Shown here in pieces: positions 29,601-43,380 of a stretch of DNA of 64,000 bases (position 1 is the stretch's first letter; each line of letters starts with the position of its first letter). Under the pieces are notes generated by a model. The model did not search any database, was not told the origin of the DNA, and saw nothing but the letters and a program-made list of their open reading frames with translations. A program made the translations under genes and the position numbers. The stretch is from Anseranas semipalmata. Taxonomy: Eukaryota; Chordata; Aves; Anseriformes; Anseranatidae. Where the stretch lies: assembly GCA_013399115.1 (NCBI GenBank), contig VXAA01003830.1, positions 1,151,227-1,215,226 of the forward strand, written 5' to 3'.

Positions 29601-32600
29601 TCCCTCTCTCTTTTCATTGCTAAACAAACAGCAGAAAAAATATTGTTTAATATATAATACAATGCACATCCCTTAGCTTAGCCCTTTTTGTTTTGAACAA
29701 AAATACACTCACCAGAAACATGAAACCTGTTTCAAACACATGAATAGACACCATCCGCATTTAGAGGTATCCCATTAATGCAAAACCACCCCAAATAATC
29801 TATTCTCACCTTGTACAGTCACCCACCAACCCAGAGCAGGCAGAAGCCTGACTGACAGACTTGCAGACAGACTTGCATCCACAAACAAAATTCCAGAGCT
29901 GTTTACAATGCACTATAACCAGGACAGTGCTTGCTTTACCACTAACCATCCTGGGAAGCACATCAGTCCCACACACATACAGCAAAATGCTCTGGACACT
30001 GCGCCGATCTCGAGAAGGGACGACCTCTGTAAAAAGAGCAAGTGCCCTATAACTGTTCCTCGTGCAACTAGGAAGATCAAAGAAGAAGCTAAATTTCAAT
30101 GAAGAGTCCAATATTATGGTATCAATTAGCCGACTTGTATATAAACGCATTTCCTTCACAAATACATCAAAGAAAAATACAATTAAAATGGCCATATAAT
30201 AGGAGCAGTGCCTCCGATTCCACAGAAATAACCCAACAGGATCTAGACTTCAAAACGTGTATCTTTATACAAGCTGCTGCTTAAATTTAAAGATACTTCT
30301 CGTGCATTAGAATTTCTGAACATGAGAGGAAAATCTGTCAGCCCTTGAAAAATAAATTGTTAATGGTTTTTCTTGTACATCATAAAAATCCTTAAATTAC
30401 AAATATTTGCAAATGGCTGTAGACTTACAAGCTATTTATTCCTAGCTGGCAGTACACAAGTAGTGACAAAGTTTGTTTTGACTAAGAGGATGCTGTTTCA
30501 GTTCAGTAGCTATTCTCCACTTAAGAGGTTCAAACACCGTTACGTTGAATGTCTGAAGAACAAGTTTATCAGCAATTACAGTACAAATTTAACACTTCCC
30601 TCTGTGCCTGTAGAAATGAAAGATGGTTCCAAATGTAGCTACTATGCCATGCAATGTACAGACTGCTGCCCAAACGTATATGCTAATCCTTTACTGTCCA
30701 CTGTTCAGAATTATGATTGAAACACAATTGACTTAAACTTACAGCCAGTCCAAAGACGACATTCTTATACTGGCTCTGTCAAGCATTATGTTTAATTTTC
30801 TAGTTTGTCTGGACGTGCTGCATTAGAGGAACGCAGGTATTTTAAAGCAATGGTTATAAACAGTATATTGTAGGTGCTTTCATTTTTGGAACATCATACC
30901 CAAAACATTTTCCAACCAGATGCTCTAGATGTAAGGTTATTAAGGAAAATATACGTCCCTCCCACAGACCTCATTTGTTAGTTTCATTCGTGTTCTAAAG
31001 CTAGATCTTATAACTAAAAAAAATCCCAGCACACCAAGGAAAATGACCCTTACCATAAACATAGCTACTATACGAGTCCCCTGCCACTAACTATATACAA
31101 ACTATCTAGACAGATGGAAAACACATTACGTTTTATTTCTGTTTATCAGCCCAGTCAAATAATATGCCCAAATTGATAAAAAAAAATCCTTGGTCTAGCC
31201 TTCCCTTTCGTTTTCCTAACAAACTCATCCTAAAATTGCCCTTTGCTGGCAACGTTTTAATAGTCTTAATCCTGCAGAACGCTATGCCAATCTTTCTTGG
31301 GCCAGATACAGGTCTAATGAGCACAAAAGTTCTCAGCATTCAAGTCTTGTCTTGTATATTTGAAGGAAAACCTGTTTCTTTGAGATTTTGTGTCAAACTC
31401 TTTCTTTTAAATTGCCTAAACACAGTTTTTGTTATGTGTACCTTGAACTATAAAAACGATTGTCTCAAGAGAAAAAAAAAGAATCAGCATATTTAATACT
31501 TGACAATTTTATGCTCTGCTTGTTCCACAATGCGGAGAATATAGTACCTAAAATCAACAACTCAAGAATAAACAGATAAATCAAAGCTACAGTCAGTGCA
31601 TTATTAGAGAGTGTATTTCAGCGTTCAGAATAGCATTAGCAACCAACTCCTGTTCTTCCTAAGCAGTGACATACAAGTTACCTCTTCAGCCTTATAGGTG
31701 CAGTTTACCAGGGCTGCCAGTTTCCAAGGTCGCTTTATTCACCGGAATGTCTTTGTCTTTATTGTATTTTACTCTGGAACAGAAAGGCTTGTGTATTTTT
31801 GAGTGACAGAGAATTCAACCTCATTGTTAAAAACACTTCACATATGATGTTCCAAGTTATTCTAAAGAGCTTCCCAAAACCAAATATTTTTGGTTTGGCA
31901 TTTATGAGTCTGCTTGGATTACAAAATCTAGGGAATCTGGAATCAGGGTCCTCATTCAAAGAAGGCTGCAGGTCTGCTGGAAGAATGCAGCCTGATACTA
32001 TCTGTAACACTGAATTTACCAACATGCTAATCCTGACGTATCAGCAAAGTCAATGCACATTTACACACACATTTATACAAAGTCAGACCTCACCTTCTGC
32101 CTAAAAAGAAAAATGCTTGCATAAAACAGACTGGTAAAAAAGGCACCACTCAAAGCATTAAGGCAGATTCTGCTCCAACATCACAAGTCATTCTCTGCTC
32201 TGCACTTTACTGTTTAACCAGAAAAAGTCAAAGCAGGAGCAATCTTGTTAGAGCTGTGCTGGTCAAAGGACAGAAGCAAGGCAAGGCTGCGAGGAGAAGG
32301 ACCATCCTTTCTGAGACCACACAGAGCACTGCCAGCTGCACTTCAGGCATGAAGAAATCTTCACACCAAATACAACCGCTCTGTGCTGAACCATTTCGTT
32401 AATCCAGTTTGAGAGAAGAGGAGGCCATTAGCTGTGGGGGAAAGTGTGGGAAGAGCAAAGGAAAGAGTATGGTCACTGCCACCTAATACGGACAGAGAGC
32501 AGGATGGGTGGCTGTCCCCCCTAGAATAATGCAGAGTCAGCTAGGGCAGGAAACATTAAAATGTGTCAGAAAAAACACTGATGTGTCTGTGATCAGAGAG

Positions 32601-32730
32601 AACAGAGGGAAGAAATGGGATAATTTTATGCAGGAAGCTGAGAAGGAAATATTTGTTAAAACAAATACCTTCTGCAAGCAAACTATGAAACATCTTGAAA
32701 TTAGAAGAATGAAATTTTATCTGTATTTGA

Positions 32731-32764
32731 GATATACACACACACATATATATATGTGTATATA
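32731..32764 (+). repeat. Compound CA/TA/TG dinucleotide tract
   Basis: Reads gatatacacacacacatata followed by tatatgtgtatat. A (CA)n block passes through (TA)n into (TG)n, so the tract is nearly self-complementary. Confidence 0.95.
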
Positions 32765-34276
32765 AATCAGTGAACTTAAAATTTGCAGCTCCAAAAAAGC
32801 TATTCAAGTTACTGCCAAATCTTTCAGGCTGTTGAGGAAGTAAGACTAACAGTATCATCTTCATAGCTTATGATACAAAGAAGCAGGAGCAGCAATGCCC
32901 AAGAACACTTTCAAAATCATGATTTTTTAAAACATGCTTGGGTTGTATTTCTAAATGGAAGAAAATAAGAATCTTTTTCATATATTCCAAATTACTTCTT
33001 TAATATTAAACCATCCATGTGAAATTCAGAACCAATGGCTAACATAAAAGCCGTTTTCAGTTCTGGAAAGAACAGATGAAATGAGCAAGGGTTATGAATG
33101 TATTTTTTATATGTTATCTTAAAATATTGAAGAACTTCGGAAGAAAACATTTTAGTTTAGAAATATACTTTCTCAGGTAGTCATACATACGGATTTTTCT
33201 AGCAAAAAACAAATAAAATAACAGTAATAAACAGACAACCCATAAAACACTGAAACCTCCATTGTGCTAGGTTCTTGTCTGTGTTATTTAGAATTTTAAT
33301 ACTATGAAGAGATGAAAACAACACACCAAAGGAAATGTGTTTCTTTACTTAAAAGGAAACAAAGGAAAGATACTGTAACACACCTTCCCTTTTATACTGA
33401 TAAAAAATGCACATTTAAAACTAATTGGATCAGAAATTCAAAGAGTTACAATGTAATTTATTACTTAAGTTGCTGTGGAAAAGCAATCAAAGTCAGTATG
33501 GTAAATAATATATATTTTTAAACATCCTTGCAGTTTAGTTTAAAGGACACTTTAAAGGCCTACTATGCACCGACTTTTGTTTTAAACAAGAATTAAACCA
33601 TAGCTAATGCCACCCAGGAAGGATTAAAGCAGACAGACTACAGCAGCTATTGTTCAAGTCATACATCTATGTCTGATCAACGCAAAATCTCCACTTTGAA
33701 TGAGAACTAGCGGGACATGGGAGACCTACCAAGTCTCCCAGATTTGTTGGAAATGTGTCAGCTAGCACCTTGCATTCTCCGAGTTGCAAGCTGGTCTCTC
33801 ACATTTGCAGCCCCATACCAGACTTACTTGCTCCAAATAGCAAGACAAAATGCAGCTGGCTAGCCTAATTTGTGACCACCTGAGCATGGCAGAGGGAGTC
33901 TTATAATGACAAGAGCTTGACTTGGAGGCAGTGCAGTTCCCAAGGAACTCACATCTATTAATGCAGCCTGATGCTCAAAAGCATGCCACTAGCAGTGGCA
34001 CCCAGACCACATCTCAGCCATTCCCCCCATCACTCACATGCACGTTGTCCTTCAAGCAGCCCCTCCTTCCCTGGTCTGGTCCGGCCACACCACGCTGCCT
34101 GATATCAGGGTCCACATTTGGGATCCCACAAAAGACAAGACTACAAGGTTACAAGTGCATGCAAGAGGGAGTTACTTCCCACCACTGGTCAGCAGACAGA
34201 TCGGAATAAAACCATAACACCATCAGATTCCCTTAAATCCACACTGTCAGAATATATAGGGTTGTTTTGTGTGTGT

Positions 34277-34299
34277 ATTTTATTTATTTATTTATTTTA
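34277..34299 (+). repeat. (TTTA)n short tandem repeat
   Basis: About five TTTA units (attttatttatttatttatt) just after a short GT run. In SAMD12 sense it reads TAAA. Confidence 0.9.
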
Positions 34300-37200
34300 A
34301 GGAGAAGTAACAGCCAGCCCACCCTGCTGGCAGTAGGGCAATGAATTCCAGCTGGGGTACCCGAGGTCCCAGGAGAACCACGTCCTCAGCAACTCTGAGC
34401 TAGTTAAGCACACCTGAAGTTCACGGACAGATGCAAACTGGACTTGCAGAGAGATCACTGCCCCTGAGGAGATGGGGACAGTCATCTGCCCTTGTGTGGA
34501 CAGAGAGGGAGGACAGTTAAAAAGGGAAACGAGGACACCAGAGCAGCACCAGCTGCAGGCTCCAAGCACAAGGTGAAAGGTGTCTGAGCCAGCCCGCTCT
34601 GGGAGGGGAAAGACTGAAAATAGGTGGGGAAGCCACGGAAGATGCAGGAGAAGTGGATAAGGCCCTGAAACGTGTATTTGCTACTCCTATCCTCCTGCTT
34701 CCTGAAGGAAAAGGAGAGGTAGGAACAAATGCACTTCCGTGAGGGCCTCCCTCCTATACTACCAGTGGTACCCCCCAAACACACACATAACCAAGTCACT
34801 TTGCCTTTCCACAGTCCCAAGGGCAAAGTCAACCACTGGCTTCTTTTTGTTGCCTCGACTGCCCCCAGCAATCCCTGCTGGGGATTGCTGCCACTAACAA
34901 GAGACTGCTCTGGCAGTGCTTAAAGCCAGCTCTGCACAAGGGGAAACTTCTCCCCTAGGGTCCCAAACCAGTGTCCCACCAGCATTTGATCACAGTCTGA
35001 TGAAACAGGAGACAAGCTTTTATCCAGCTTTCAGACAACACCTGGATCAACTCGATCCATTAGCTTCCGTACCTGTGCCATAAGCTTCAGGGCATTATGA
35101 ACAGAAAAAGGAAAAATTATGAAAAACAGTGAGATTGGTCTGGAAAGCAACAGCATGTTAGAGGGAGTTATATCTGTGACAGCATTAAGATGGAGTTAAC
35201 TATCAACAAGAAAGGATGAACTGTGTTGCCAAATAAAGTAACACTGGGCATTATCCCGATTGCGATTGTTGAAACAACAAGCAAGAATAAATAAGGTGAT
35301 ACATTCCCTGTAAGAGTACTCTCTTCCATTGCAGAGATACTGCACTCAAAGCAAGAATCACAACTGGCAGATGCTGGTGTTGAGATAAATTGTAGTAGCA
35401 TTACCAGCAATCTGTGAAGAACTGAAGTGTCAGGATGAGAGAGGTAAAGACAGAGCACTCCTCGACGTCATCAAGAAACTTGCTTGACACCATTCCGATT
35501 GCTATCAAAATCCTGAAAACCACTACCGTGACAGACAGGCCAACAACGCTTAAAATAAAATTCACACGCAGGACCAGGAGGACAATCAATTTTGGGGCTT
35601 GAGAGCTAAATCTAAATTAAGCGTGAGTCTAACTTTTTAAAATTCACTTCATCTAAGAACACCGCATTTTCACCTTGCCACACTAAAGATCCATTTCACT
35701 CACTGCAGAAGATTTCTTTCAGTCTAAGAAAGAAATACTTGCTTTTGGATATTTGCAGAGAAAAACACAGAAAAGGAGAGTTGCTCTGTCAGAGTAGGGA
35801 TTTAACTTCACAAAACACATGAGTTGTTCAACACCTCTTCACTGATGTGTATTTGATTCTCCTCCTCCTAGCTGAGACAATTAAAACCACATATTCCCTA
35901 TCACAGGCTGGGCTCTAACCATCACTATCTTGCATTACAGATTACAGTCTTCATAACGTACATACAAACCCTTCTGCTTTTCCATCTCTGGATCCTGCAC
36001 AGATCTGGAGAACGGATGATTTCTGTTCACACAGCAGGTGCCCTACTAGCATGCCTTGTGCAGCCATGAAGATAAAAGGCTCCTCCTCAAACTTCTCTAG
36101 CCTGCTTGCTATTGCTACTTGAGTCAAAAGAAGAAACATAATTAATTTCAATGAACAGCTCAGTATTAACAACAACATCAAGTAATTAACTAAACTTTAT
36201 TACAAGCACATGTTCGTAATTGCACTTAACCATCCGCTACAGCAAGAATAAAAACTCAAGACACTCACCCTTGACATGGCACACGTAACTTGCAGGCTGG
36301 CTCATCTTTTATCCTGTTTAAGGACTAAATACTACAGCCACTGTAAAGGAGATTTATGGCACGAGTCTTCATCACAGAATACTCCTCCGTTCAGACTGGC
36401 AGGAGGCACAGAAGAGTACCCCATCTTGGTGAAAGCTCCAAGTTCAAATCCATTCAGGCAACAGTAGGAAAGTGAACAGGAGTTACCCTATAACTAAAGG
36501 CAATGATGAAATGTACCCCCCCCCTTTTCCAATAGTTTGTCCTGAACTCGGAAGTCCTTCCAGAGCAACTGCAATTCCACTTCTGAGGAAATTTACTATT
36601 TGTCAAAAGTATTTTCTCCAGGTTTAAATTAAAATAAATAAAAAAAAATAACACCACTCCAAAGCTACCTATACTACAGAAGTGACAATTACAAAGGAGT
36701 CTCCATTCCTACTTTTTTTTCTTTTGTAAACCACAGTCCTAGCACCTCAGCAAGTTGCATCCTAGACAACTCAAGATCAAACTAAACTGAGACTCCTCGT
36801 ACTTATTTTAATGGAATTGCTGACAAGGCATATAAGTAGATCCACTGATTTTCTCGGAATTTCTCACAGACTTAAAGATAGTGATGTAGAAGAATTTAGA
36901 TAAAATACAGCCTGGAGCAGCAACAAAATCCATCAGCCAAAACACTGCAAAAATGTTTAATTTGCACAAAAGTATCAATAATACACTGAAATCTTGTTGC
37001 TCTTTAATTACAGAACAGTAAACAGCAGAAGAAGAGAGCTAAACATGTAAAGATCTGAAAGACAGCACAAAGTTTTGATGTTATACTTGTGAATTCAATA
37101 GTAAGAATTAAAGGAAGTTGGTCAGTTTGCATTTGTTTTGTAGATCACAAGAATGCTTCTGTCAGAAGCACATACATTTGGCAATGCCTTATCTGCAATT

Positions 37201-40200
37201 CTTCAGTCATTTAATTGGACTCTTTCAAAAAATAGCTGAATTACCAATAGTTAGCAAGGGAACTACAAAACAGGCTGCTCTGAAACAAAAAGAGCTAGAC
37301 AGGAGTATGACTTTTAAATGTACCTATTTCATACTCGCATTACCCATACTAACATGGGTACGAACTGAAATGTGACAATTTAAAATTATGAAGTGTAGCT
37401 TAGCAATAGAATTTTTTAAGGCTTATAAAATTAATGTCCTTACTAAGAATACTACTTTAATGCGAATAGGTCTTTATTTCATGAAAAAGGAGGTTGTACA
37501 GATCAGTACCCTGGTCTTTCCAGAGATTTCCAAGTAATTCTAGTAACAAAACATAAACGTATCTAAAGTCCCAACGCCTTTTCTTTATAAAATAAAAAAA
37601 CTTCCTTATGTTTCAAAATATTCAGGATATTCTTACAAAAAAATTATTCAATACAGCCTAGGTGTAATCTCAGAAACTATCACCTAATAGTGTCAGCGTG
37701 GAATTTGTTGTTTTTGGTGACATATTTAAAGAAAAACACACCTATGGCATGATATTACTTTTGCCAAGGCAGTGTATGTTTCTCTGGGGGTGTTTTCATC
37801 AGTGATCCTGGAAGATTTTTTTTATTCTTGGGATTTACTGGTAGAGTTACTCTGACAACAAATCTCTGCAGCATAGACCACACCTACATCCTTCTATTTC
37901 TAATTATAGTATTTTTCGGAGAAGATGCTTAACATGTCATAACCTAGGGTTTGAGAAGTAGCTGTGTTTTGTTTTTTTTTTTTAAATAATTGCCATATGC
38001 CAGAGGTGAATGCCACAGTCCTTTTTTTTTTTCCATTTTAAGTTATAGACAAGTATTTTCTGGATGAGAAGAGCTATAAAGCAAATTGTTACTTCAGTGT
38101 TAGCAGGTAGCGAGGTTAGTTCTGTCATTAGCTCAACAACAGTACATTTGTACAAGAAGAACATTTAACATCCTGAGAGGATCTAAATCCCTATTAAATA
38201 ATGACGGGTTGTTTTCTTACAAGGTTTACTCCTTCTGAGTGAATCACATTTTTGGCACCTTTGTTTCCAGCAGATGTGCCAATTAAGAGGATTGTACTGT
38301 ACGAAGCAGTATAACCTTTCCATGCCAACTTTCAGTCTTTACGGGTAGGCTCATTCATATGCAGAAGGCAAGTGCAGCAGCCAAGGCATTTTATACCCCA
38401 ACAGCAATCAAAGTTTTCTGGATATCTTTGCCAGTTGACTCTTAACTACACTGTCTTGAGCCAAATACATTCTGAGCAGAACAACTTTATAGGCCAGACA
38501 TGTTCATGAGTATAAATCTGAAAAGGTCCCCAAGCCTCAGCTGACAGGTCAAACCTCTTGCTTCCCAGTGACATTGCATCCACTTGCAGCAACGCGAGGA
38601 GGACGGAAGGCAAATGTTGATAGAAGAGGCAGATCAGCCCAGCCATCTGATTCGTGTGATAGTGTTGCAATGCCTGTGTAGAAGGTCACAACGGATTTCT
38701 CAACTTAAATAAATATCTAGAAGGCAGATGCACTACCTACTTTTCCAAACATGCAGGCCACTTCTGACGTCAATTTAATTTCCTGCTAATTACTTTTGAA
38801 AACCTAGTGTTCTCTCCCTAATGAGGGAATTCCTATATTCTCTTATCTTCGCTATGAAGTCCTATATTCATAAAAAGAGCTTAAGCTTTACAATGCCCTT
38901 TTATCCCCTTTATTAGAGAAAGCAAATAGCCTCAAAACTGAGATTCATGAAGGCCAGCCCCTCTGGCTAGGAAGCTGTCCGAGTTAGCCAACAAGAAAAT
39001 ACAGAGAAGGCCACAGAGCACAAGGCCCACGCTCACATAAAGGCCAACCCAGGCCAAAAGGAGACATCTCTCACTCACAGGAAGCACTCCTTGTAGTGAG
39101 GCAAACGAACTCAACCGCAAAAGAAAGGTCAGGAGCTTGTCTTTATTTTAAAAGGAAACAGAAGGAGGTGCCAGCATCACCATCTCCGCTCACGAGCCCA
39201 AATATTTGGAGCTATAAAGCCCACATACATGGGACTTGGCAGATCAGATTCAAGAAGAGATGAGAGAAAAAAAAAAAAAAAGGAAAGGCAGAGGGTAATA
39301 CTGCTGTGTGCTCCAAACTTATCTCCTAGATCAAGCCATTCATGGGAAAATGGGGCTTTCCCAGGAACATCCTGGCATCACAGGGAGGCTAAGCAGGGGA
39401 AGAATGCCACTTATGTGAAGATTTGTGCCTTTGGCTCCAGGTATCCTTTGTAAACCTAGCCCCAAATGTGCCAGCAACACCTTCCTGAGGAAGGCAGCTG
39501 CAAAATGTCCCTAAAAACATGGAGTTGAGATTTTCAACAACAACAACAACAAAAAAAAAACTGCTGCAAATGTTATGTCCACCTGACCTCAAAAAAAAGG
39601 AATTTAGGTCTTAAGGAGATGAATGTGATGGAAAGGCTCAGAGAAGGTAAATTCAAGAAGGTAAATTGCAAGGAACAATATTCATCTGCTATAATGTGCT
39701 GAGCAGATGCAATATAAATCCTTCCTGGAGAGAGAGCTGTGAAGGGACATCTGAACCAATGTGCTGGAAAAACAAACGGCCCTGAATAAGAAACTAAAAA
39801 TATTTTAATTACATTTCTGAAAGGAACTCAGTCAACTTCTCATTCTTGGGTCATCTGCTTGCAGTTTAAGATTACACAAAAAATTCACGCTAATCATTCA
39901 GTTTCTGTTAGCAGAAAGAACAATACTGTCAGACAGCAAACAGCAGACAATTCAAGATTCAACCAGGGACAATTTCACCTCACAAGTCAAAACCTACCCC
40001 TTGGTTAAGTATCTGATGTTCTATATGCAGACCACTGTATAAAGACTCCTGTAACTTTAAGCATCTCAAATTCCACATCAGGTCTACCATGCTGTTCTCC
40101 TGTCCTGATCAGGGCTTTCATCTCAACAGCAGCCTTCAGCAAGTAATATTTTTACACAATTAATACTCCAGAGCTGGCATATTTTCTGAATAATGAAAAA

Positions 40201-40623
40201 TGCAGGCAGGTCCAATAATACTTCAATCACTTTAATACGGAAATCTTCATTTTTATGCAGCTTTTTATATCTATCCAACTACAGATGAATAAATGACTCC
40301 AGGTAAAACTCACAATCACATTGATTCATTTAAGTCATTTCTAAGAAGCATTACATTTAAAAATATGCTAGTTCCTATCTATCCAGAAACAGCAGGTAAA
40401 ACTGCGAAGTTGGTATGCAAAAGAGAACTTTAGAACTGCAGATGACTTGCCAAATCTGCTCTGCAGTTTTATTCTAGGCCACGTTATTGCAGTGTCTCAC
40501 AGGTCAGTTGCAAAACTGAATTCTACTATCATAAATTCTCCAATCCACTGTGTTTGTTCAAGGTTTTTATGCTGGAAGCTTCCGGGTTTGTTGAAGTTCA
40601 AAACAATACATGTTCCCAAGCAA

Positions 40624-40741
40624 AATCACAGAATCACAGAATCACAGAATTGTTCAGGTTGGAAGAGACCTCCAAGATCACCTAGTCCAACCTCTGACCT
40701 AACTCTAACAAGGCCCACACTAAACCATATCTCTAAGCTCA
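40624..40741 (-). mobile_element. CR1 3'-end fragment with triplicated tail
   Basis: Reverse-oriented CR1 end. It begins with three copies of the 8-bp tail unit (atcacaga), then attgttcaggttggaagaga, cctccaagatcacctagtcc, and the aacctctgacctaactctaa...actaaaccatatctctaagct block typical of one avian CR1 subfamily. It breaks off after about 118 bp. It is in the same orientation as SAMD12. Confidence 0.93.
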
Positions 40742-41573
40742 AAGAAGTTGTTGAAAAAAAAATTCAAGGATGAAGGATGTTTCAAAGGAATCTAGTCAAC
40801 GCTTTTTTATTTTGGTCGTCCTGCCAAAGTCTCCAAGTTTTCTAATCTCCGATACATCAGAATTCAGAGAAATGAACTGTTAAGGAATGTTACCAGACCT
40901 TTTACATGAAAACACAGCCAAGCATAAGGAACATGAGTAAATAGCTGATATAAAGAGCACCATCTGCTGACAAGCAACATTTTGACAGACCCAGAGAGTT
41001 TTGCAAGGCACTGCATGTGGCTTCCAGATAATCTAGCTTGTATGGAATTCAGCTTTCTCCTAGTAATGCACAGTACTTTTTGCATTTTCTCTCTCACTTG
41101 CCTTGTCTCTCCTGTGCCGTTTAAACTGTTCTCCTGCTCGCCCCTCACGAGACAGCCCACACGCTCCGAGGAGCAGCTGCAGCAGCACAGTTTTAGCAAT
41201 CAGTCCCCCCTCCTCTTTCCATTTCTCTCATTTCGCTTTCTGATTGAAGTTTTCCACTTTGAACTACTCTCCCCTAGTACCTAGCTGCTATACTACTATT
41301 TGACAATTATAAATTAACATTTTATTACCAGTTGCTTATGAGAACATGTTTCCAAAACCTCCTGAGTCAACAGAAATTTTCCATTGAAGCCAACTACTTT
41401 CAAACTGTCCCTAGATGAGATGCGTTTGCCTCAAGATTACTAGAAGCTTCAAGGTTTACTTGATGAGACAAAATATCTTTTTTCTCACAGAGGAGATTAT
41501 ATGGAGGTGAAGGTTTCTTCCTCACTTGTATCCTACTTCTCCTTTGTTTCTTTGAACAAATTACTATAACCTT

Positions 41574-41599
41574 TTATTATTATTATTATTATTATTATA
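41574..41599 (+). repeat. (ATT)n microsatellite, short
   Basis: About eight TTA/ATT units in SAMD12 intron 2, about 590 bp before the 42185 CR1 copy. Confidence 0.95.
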
Positions 41600-42184
41600 C
41601 TACACTAATTACCAGGTGCACATGAGAAAAGGCTGTTTCTTGACAGACAACAAGAAAGTGTTATCAATATCCACAAATGGTTCTGATGCTACTCTAGGTT
41701 CGTATAATCAGAAATAACCTTCGGGAATGCCATTTAACATCTTGATCACTTCTAGTCTCAGACATAATATACAGTAGTAACACACTCAGCTATTATGGCA
41801 CATTGCTTTAAAGTACTTGCTAGCACTGTTGCAATTACTGTGCACAATTTGTGTTGCAGCACAGTAAGAGCTAAATTTTTCTCTCTATATATGGAAAAGG
41901 ATAAAAATAGTAAATGAGCATAATTTTTCTAACAAAATGGTCAAAATTCACTGGTCTTAAGGCCTTCGCTAGTAAACATAAGAACCACTTCTGATAATTA
42001 ATCTTGAAAGTGAAAGTAGGAAAGAAATATCCAAATACAAATTTTGTGTTGCTTTACTGATTAAAACATCAATAATGCATTTAAAGCTTGTCATATATTT
42101 CATCCAGATTCCAAAAGTCAATGACATTCAATTTACTCTTTTCATACAATAAACCTTGTCAATCTGTTTATAACAGGATTAAGA

Positions 42185-43333
42185 GTGGACATTTCAGTGG
42201 ACAAAGGAAGGGCGACGGATATCATCTACCTGGACTTGAGCAAAGCCTTTGACATGGTCCCTCACCACATTCTTCTCTCTAAATTGGAGAGGTATGGATT
42301 TGAAGGATGGACTGTTAGGTGGATTAAGAATTGGTTGGCTGGTCGCAGCCAAAGGGTTGTCATCAATGGTTCTAGGTCTGGGTGGAGGCCGGTCACAAGT
42401 GGTGTCCCTCAGGGGTCGGTCTTGGGACCGGTGCTCTTCAACATCTTTATCAATGACATAGATGACGGAATCAAGTGCACCCTCAGCAAGTTTGCAGATG
42501 ACACCAAGCTGAGCGGTGCAGTCGATACAATAGAGGGAAGGGATGCCATCCAGAGGGACCTGGACAGGCTGGAGAAGTGGGCCCAAGAGAACCTCATGAG
42601 GTTCAACAAGGCCAAGTGCAAGGTGATGCACTTGGGCTGGGGCAATCCCAGGTACTTATACAGACTGGGAGAAGAAGAACTCGAGAGCAGCCCTGCGGAG
42701 AAGGACTTGGGGGTCCTGCTGGACGAGAAGCTGGACATGAGCCGGCAGTGCGCGCTTGCGGCCCGGAAGGCCAACTATGTCCTGGGCTGCATTAAAAAAG
42801 GGGTGGCCAGCAGGGAGAGGGAGGTGATTGTCCCCCTCTACTCTGCTCTGGTGAGACCCCACCTGGAATACTGCGTGCAGGCCTGGGGCCCCCAGCACAA
42901 GAAGGATGTGGAGCTCTTGGAACGGGTCCAGAGGAGGGCCACTAAGATGATCAGAGGGCTGGAACACCTCTCCTATGAAGAAAGGTTGAGGGAACTGGGC
43001 TTGTTTAGCTTGGAGAAGAGAAGGCTCCGGGGAGACCTCATTGCGGCCTTCCAGTACCTGAAGGGAGCGTATAAACAGGAGGGGGAACGCCTGTTCACAC
43101 ACGTTGATAGTGATAGGACAAGGGGGAACGGTTTTAAACTAAGACAGGGGAGATTTATGTTGGATATTTGGAGGAATTTTTTCACTCAGAGGGTGGTGAG
43201 GCACTGGAACAGGTTGCCCAGAGAAGTTGAATGCCTCCAGGGGCATCCACAAGGCCAGGCTGGATGTGGCTCTGGGCAGCCTGCTCTAGTGGTTGGCAAC
43301 CCTGCCCAGAAGAGGGGGGTTGAAACTAAATGA
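42185..43333 (+). pseudogene. CR1 ORF2 fragment: reverse transcriptase palm/thumb and C-terminal region
   Basis: The frame is open for 382 codons. It opens with GTG rather than ATG and has no start of its own because the element is 5'-truncated, so it is a retrotransposon pseudogene fragment and not a host gene. RT motif A is [13 protein letters not shown] at residues 15-27, with the catalytic Asp at about residue 17. Motif B is [20 protein letters not shown] (residues 72-91), and motif C is the FADD box at residues 103-106. Downstream come the typical CR1 segments ending in [51 protein letters not shown] (described, not continuous) and [17 protein letters not shown]. After about residue 346 the reading leaves the CR1 frame: the family's terminal [13 protein letters not shown] residues are in a different frame, so a small indel lies at about 43220-43250. 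Confidence 0.95.
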
Positions 43334-43380
43334 TCTTTAAGGTCCTTTTCAACCCAGGCCATTCTATAATTCTATGATAA
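42185..43380 (+). mobile_element. CR1 LINE, 5'-truncated, RT frame open
   Basis: A non-LTR retrotransposon of the avian CR1 (chicken repeat 1) type, inserted in SAMD12 intron 2 antisense to the gene. It starts inside the reverse transcriptase domain of ORF2, so ORF1, the endonuclease and the first RT motifs are missing. It runs to the CR1 3' end, where the tail reads attctataattctatgat. This is the usual 5' truncation left by incomplete target-primed reverse transcription. Compared with the other copies in the window it is much less diverged, which suggests a younger insertion. I saw no clear target-site duplication, which is normal for CR1. The 5' boundary is approximate to some 10 bases. 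Confidence 0.96.

Noticed and set aside
29806..30195. 129-codon minus-strand open frame
   Set aside because: No recognisable domain and overlapping open frames on the other strand, which is typical of chance frames in intron.
34277..34299. TTTA tract as an ortholog of the human epilepsy-linked SAMD12 repeat
   Set aside because: It is in intron 2 and not intron 4, has a 4-base unit, and is short. Only the motif class is similar.
34482..34871. 129-codon minus-strand open frame
   Set aside because: It lies in a GC-richer stretch where long chance frames are expected. There is no known domain, no splice context, and a composition unlike a protein.
42194..43185. Minus-strand open frames of 70-148 codons across the CR1 copy
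   Set aside because: They are shadows of the open CR1 RT frame on the plus strand.
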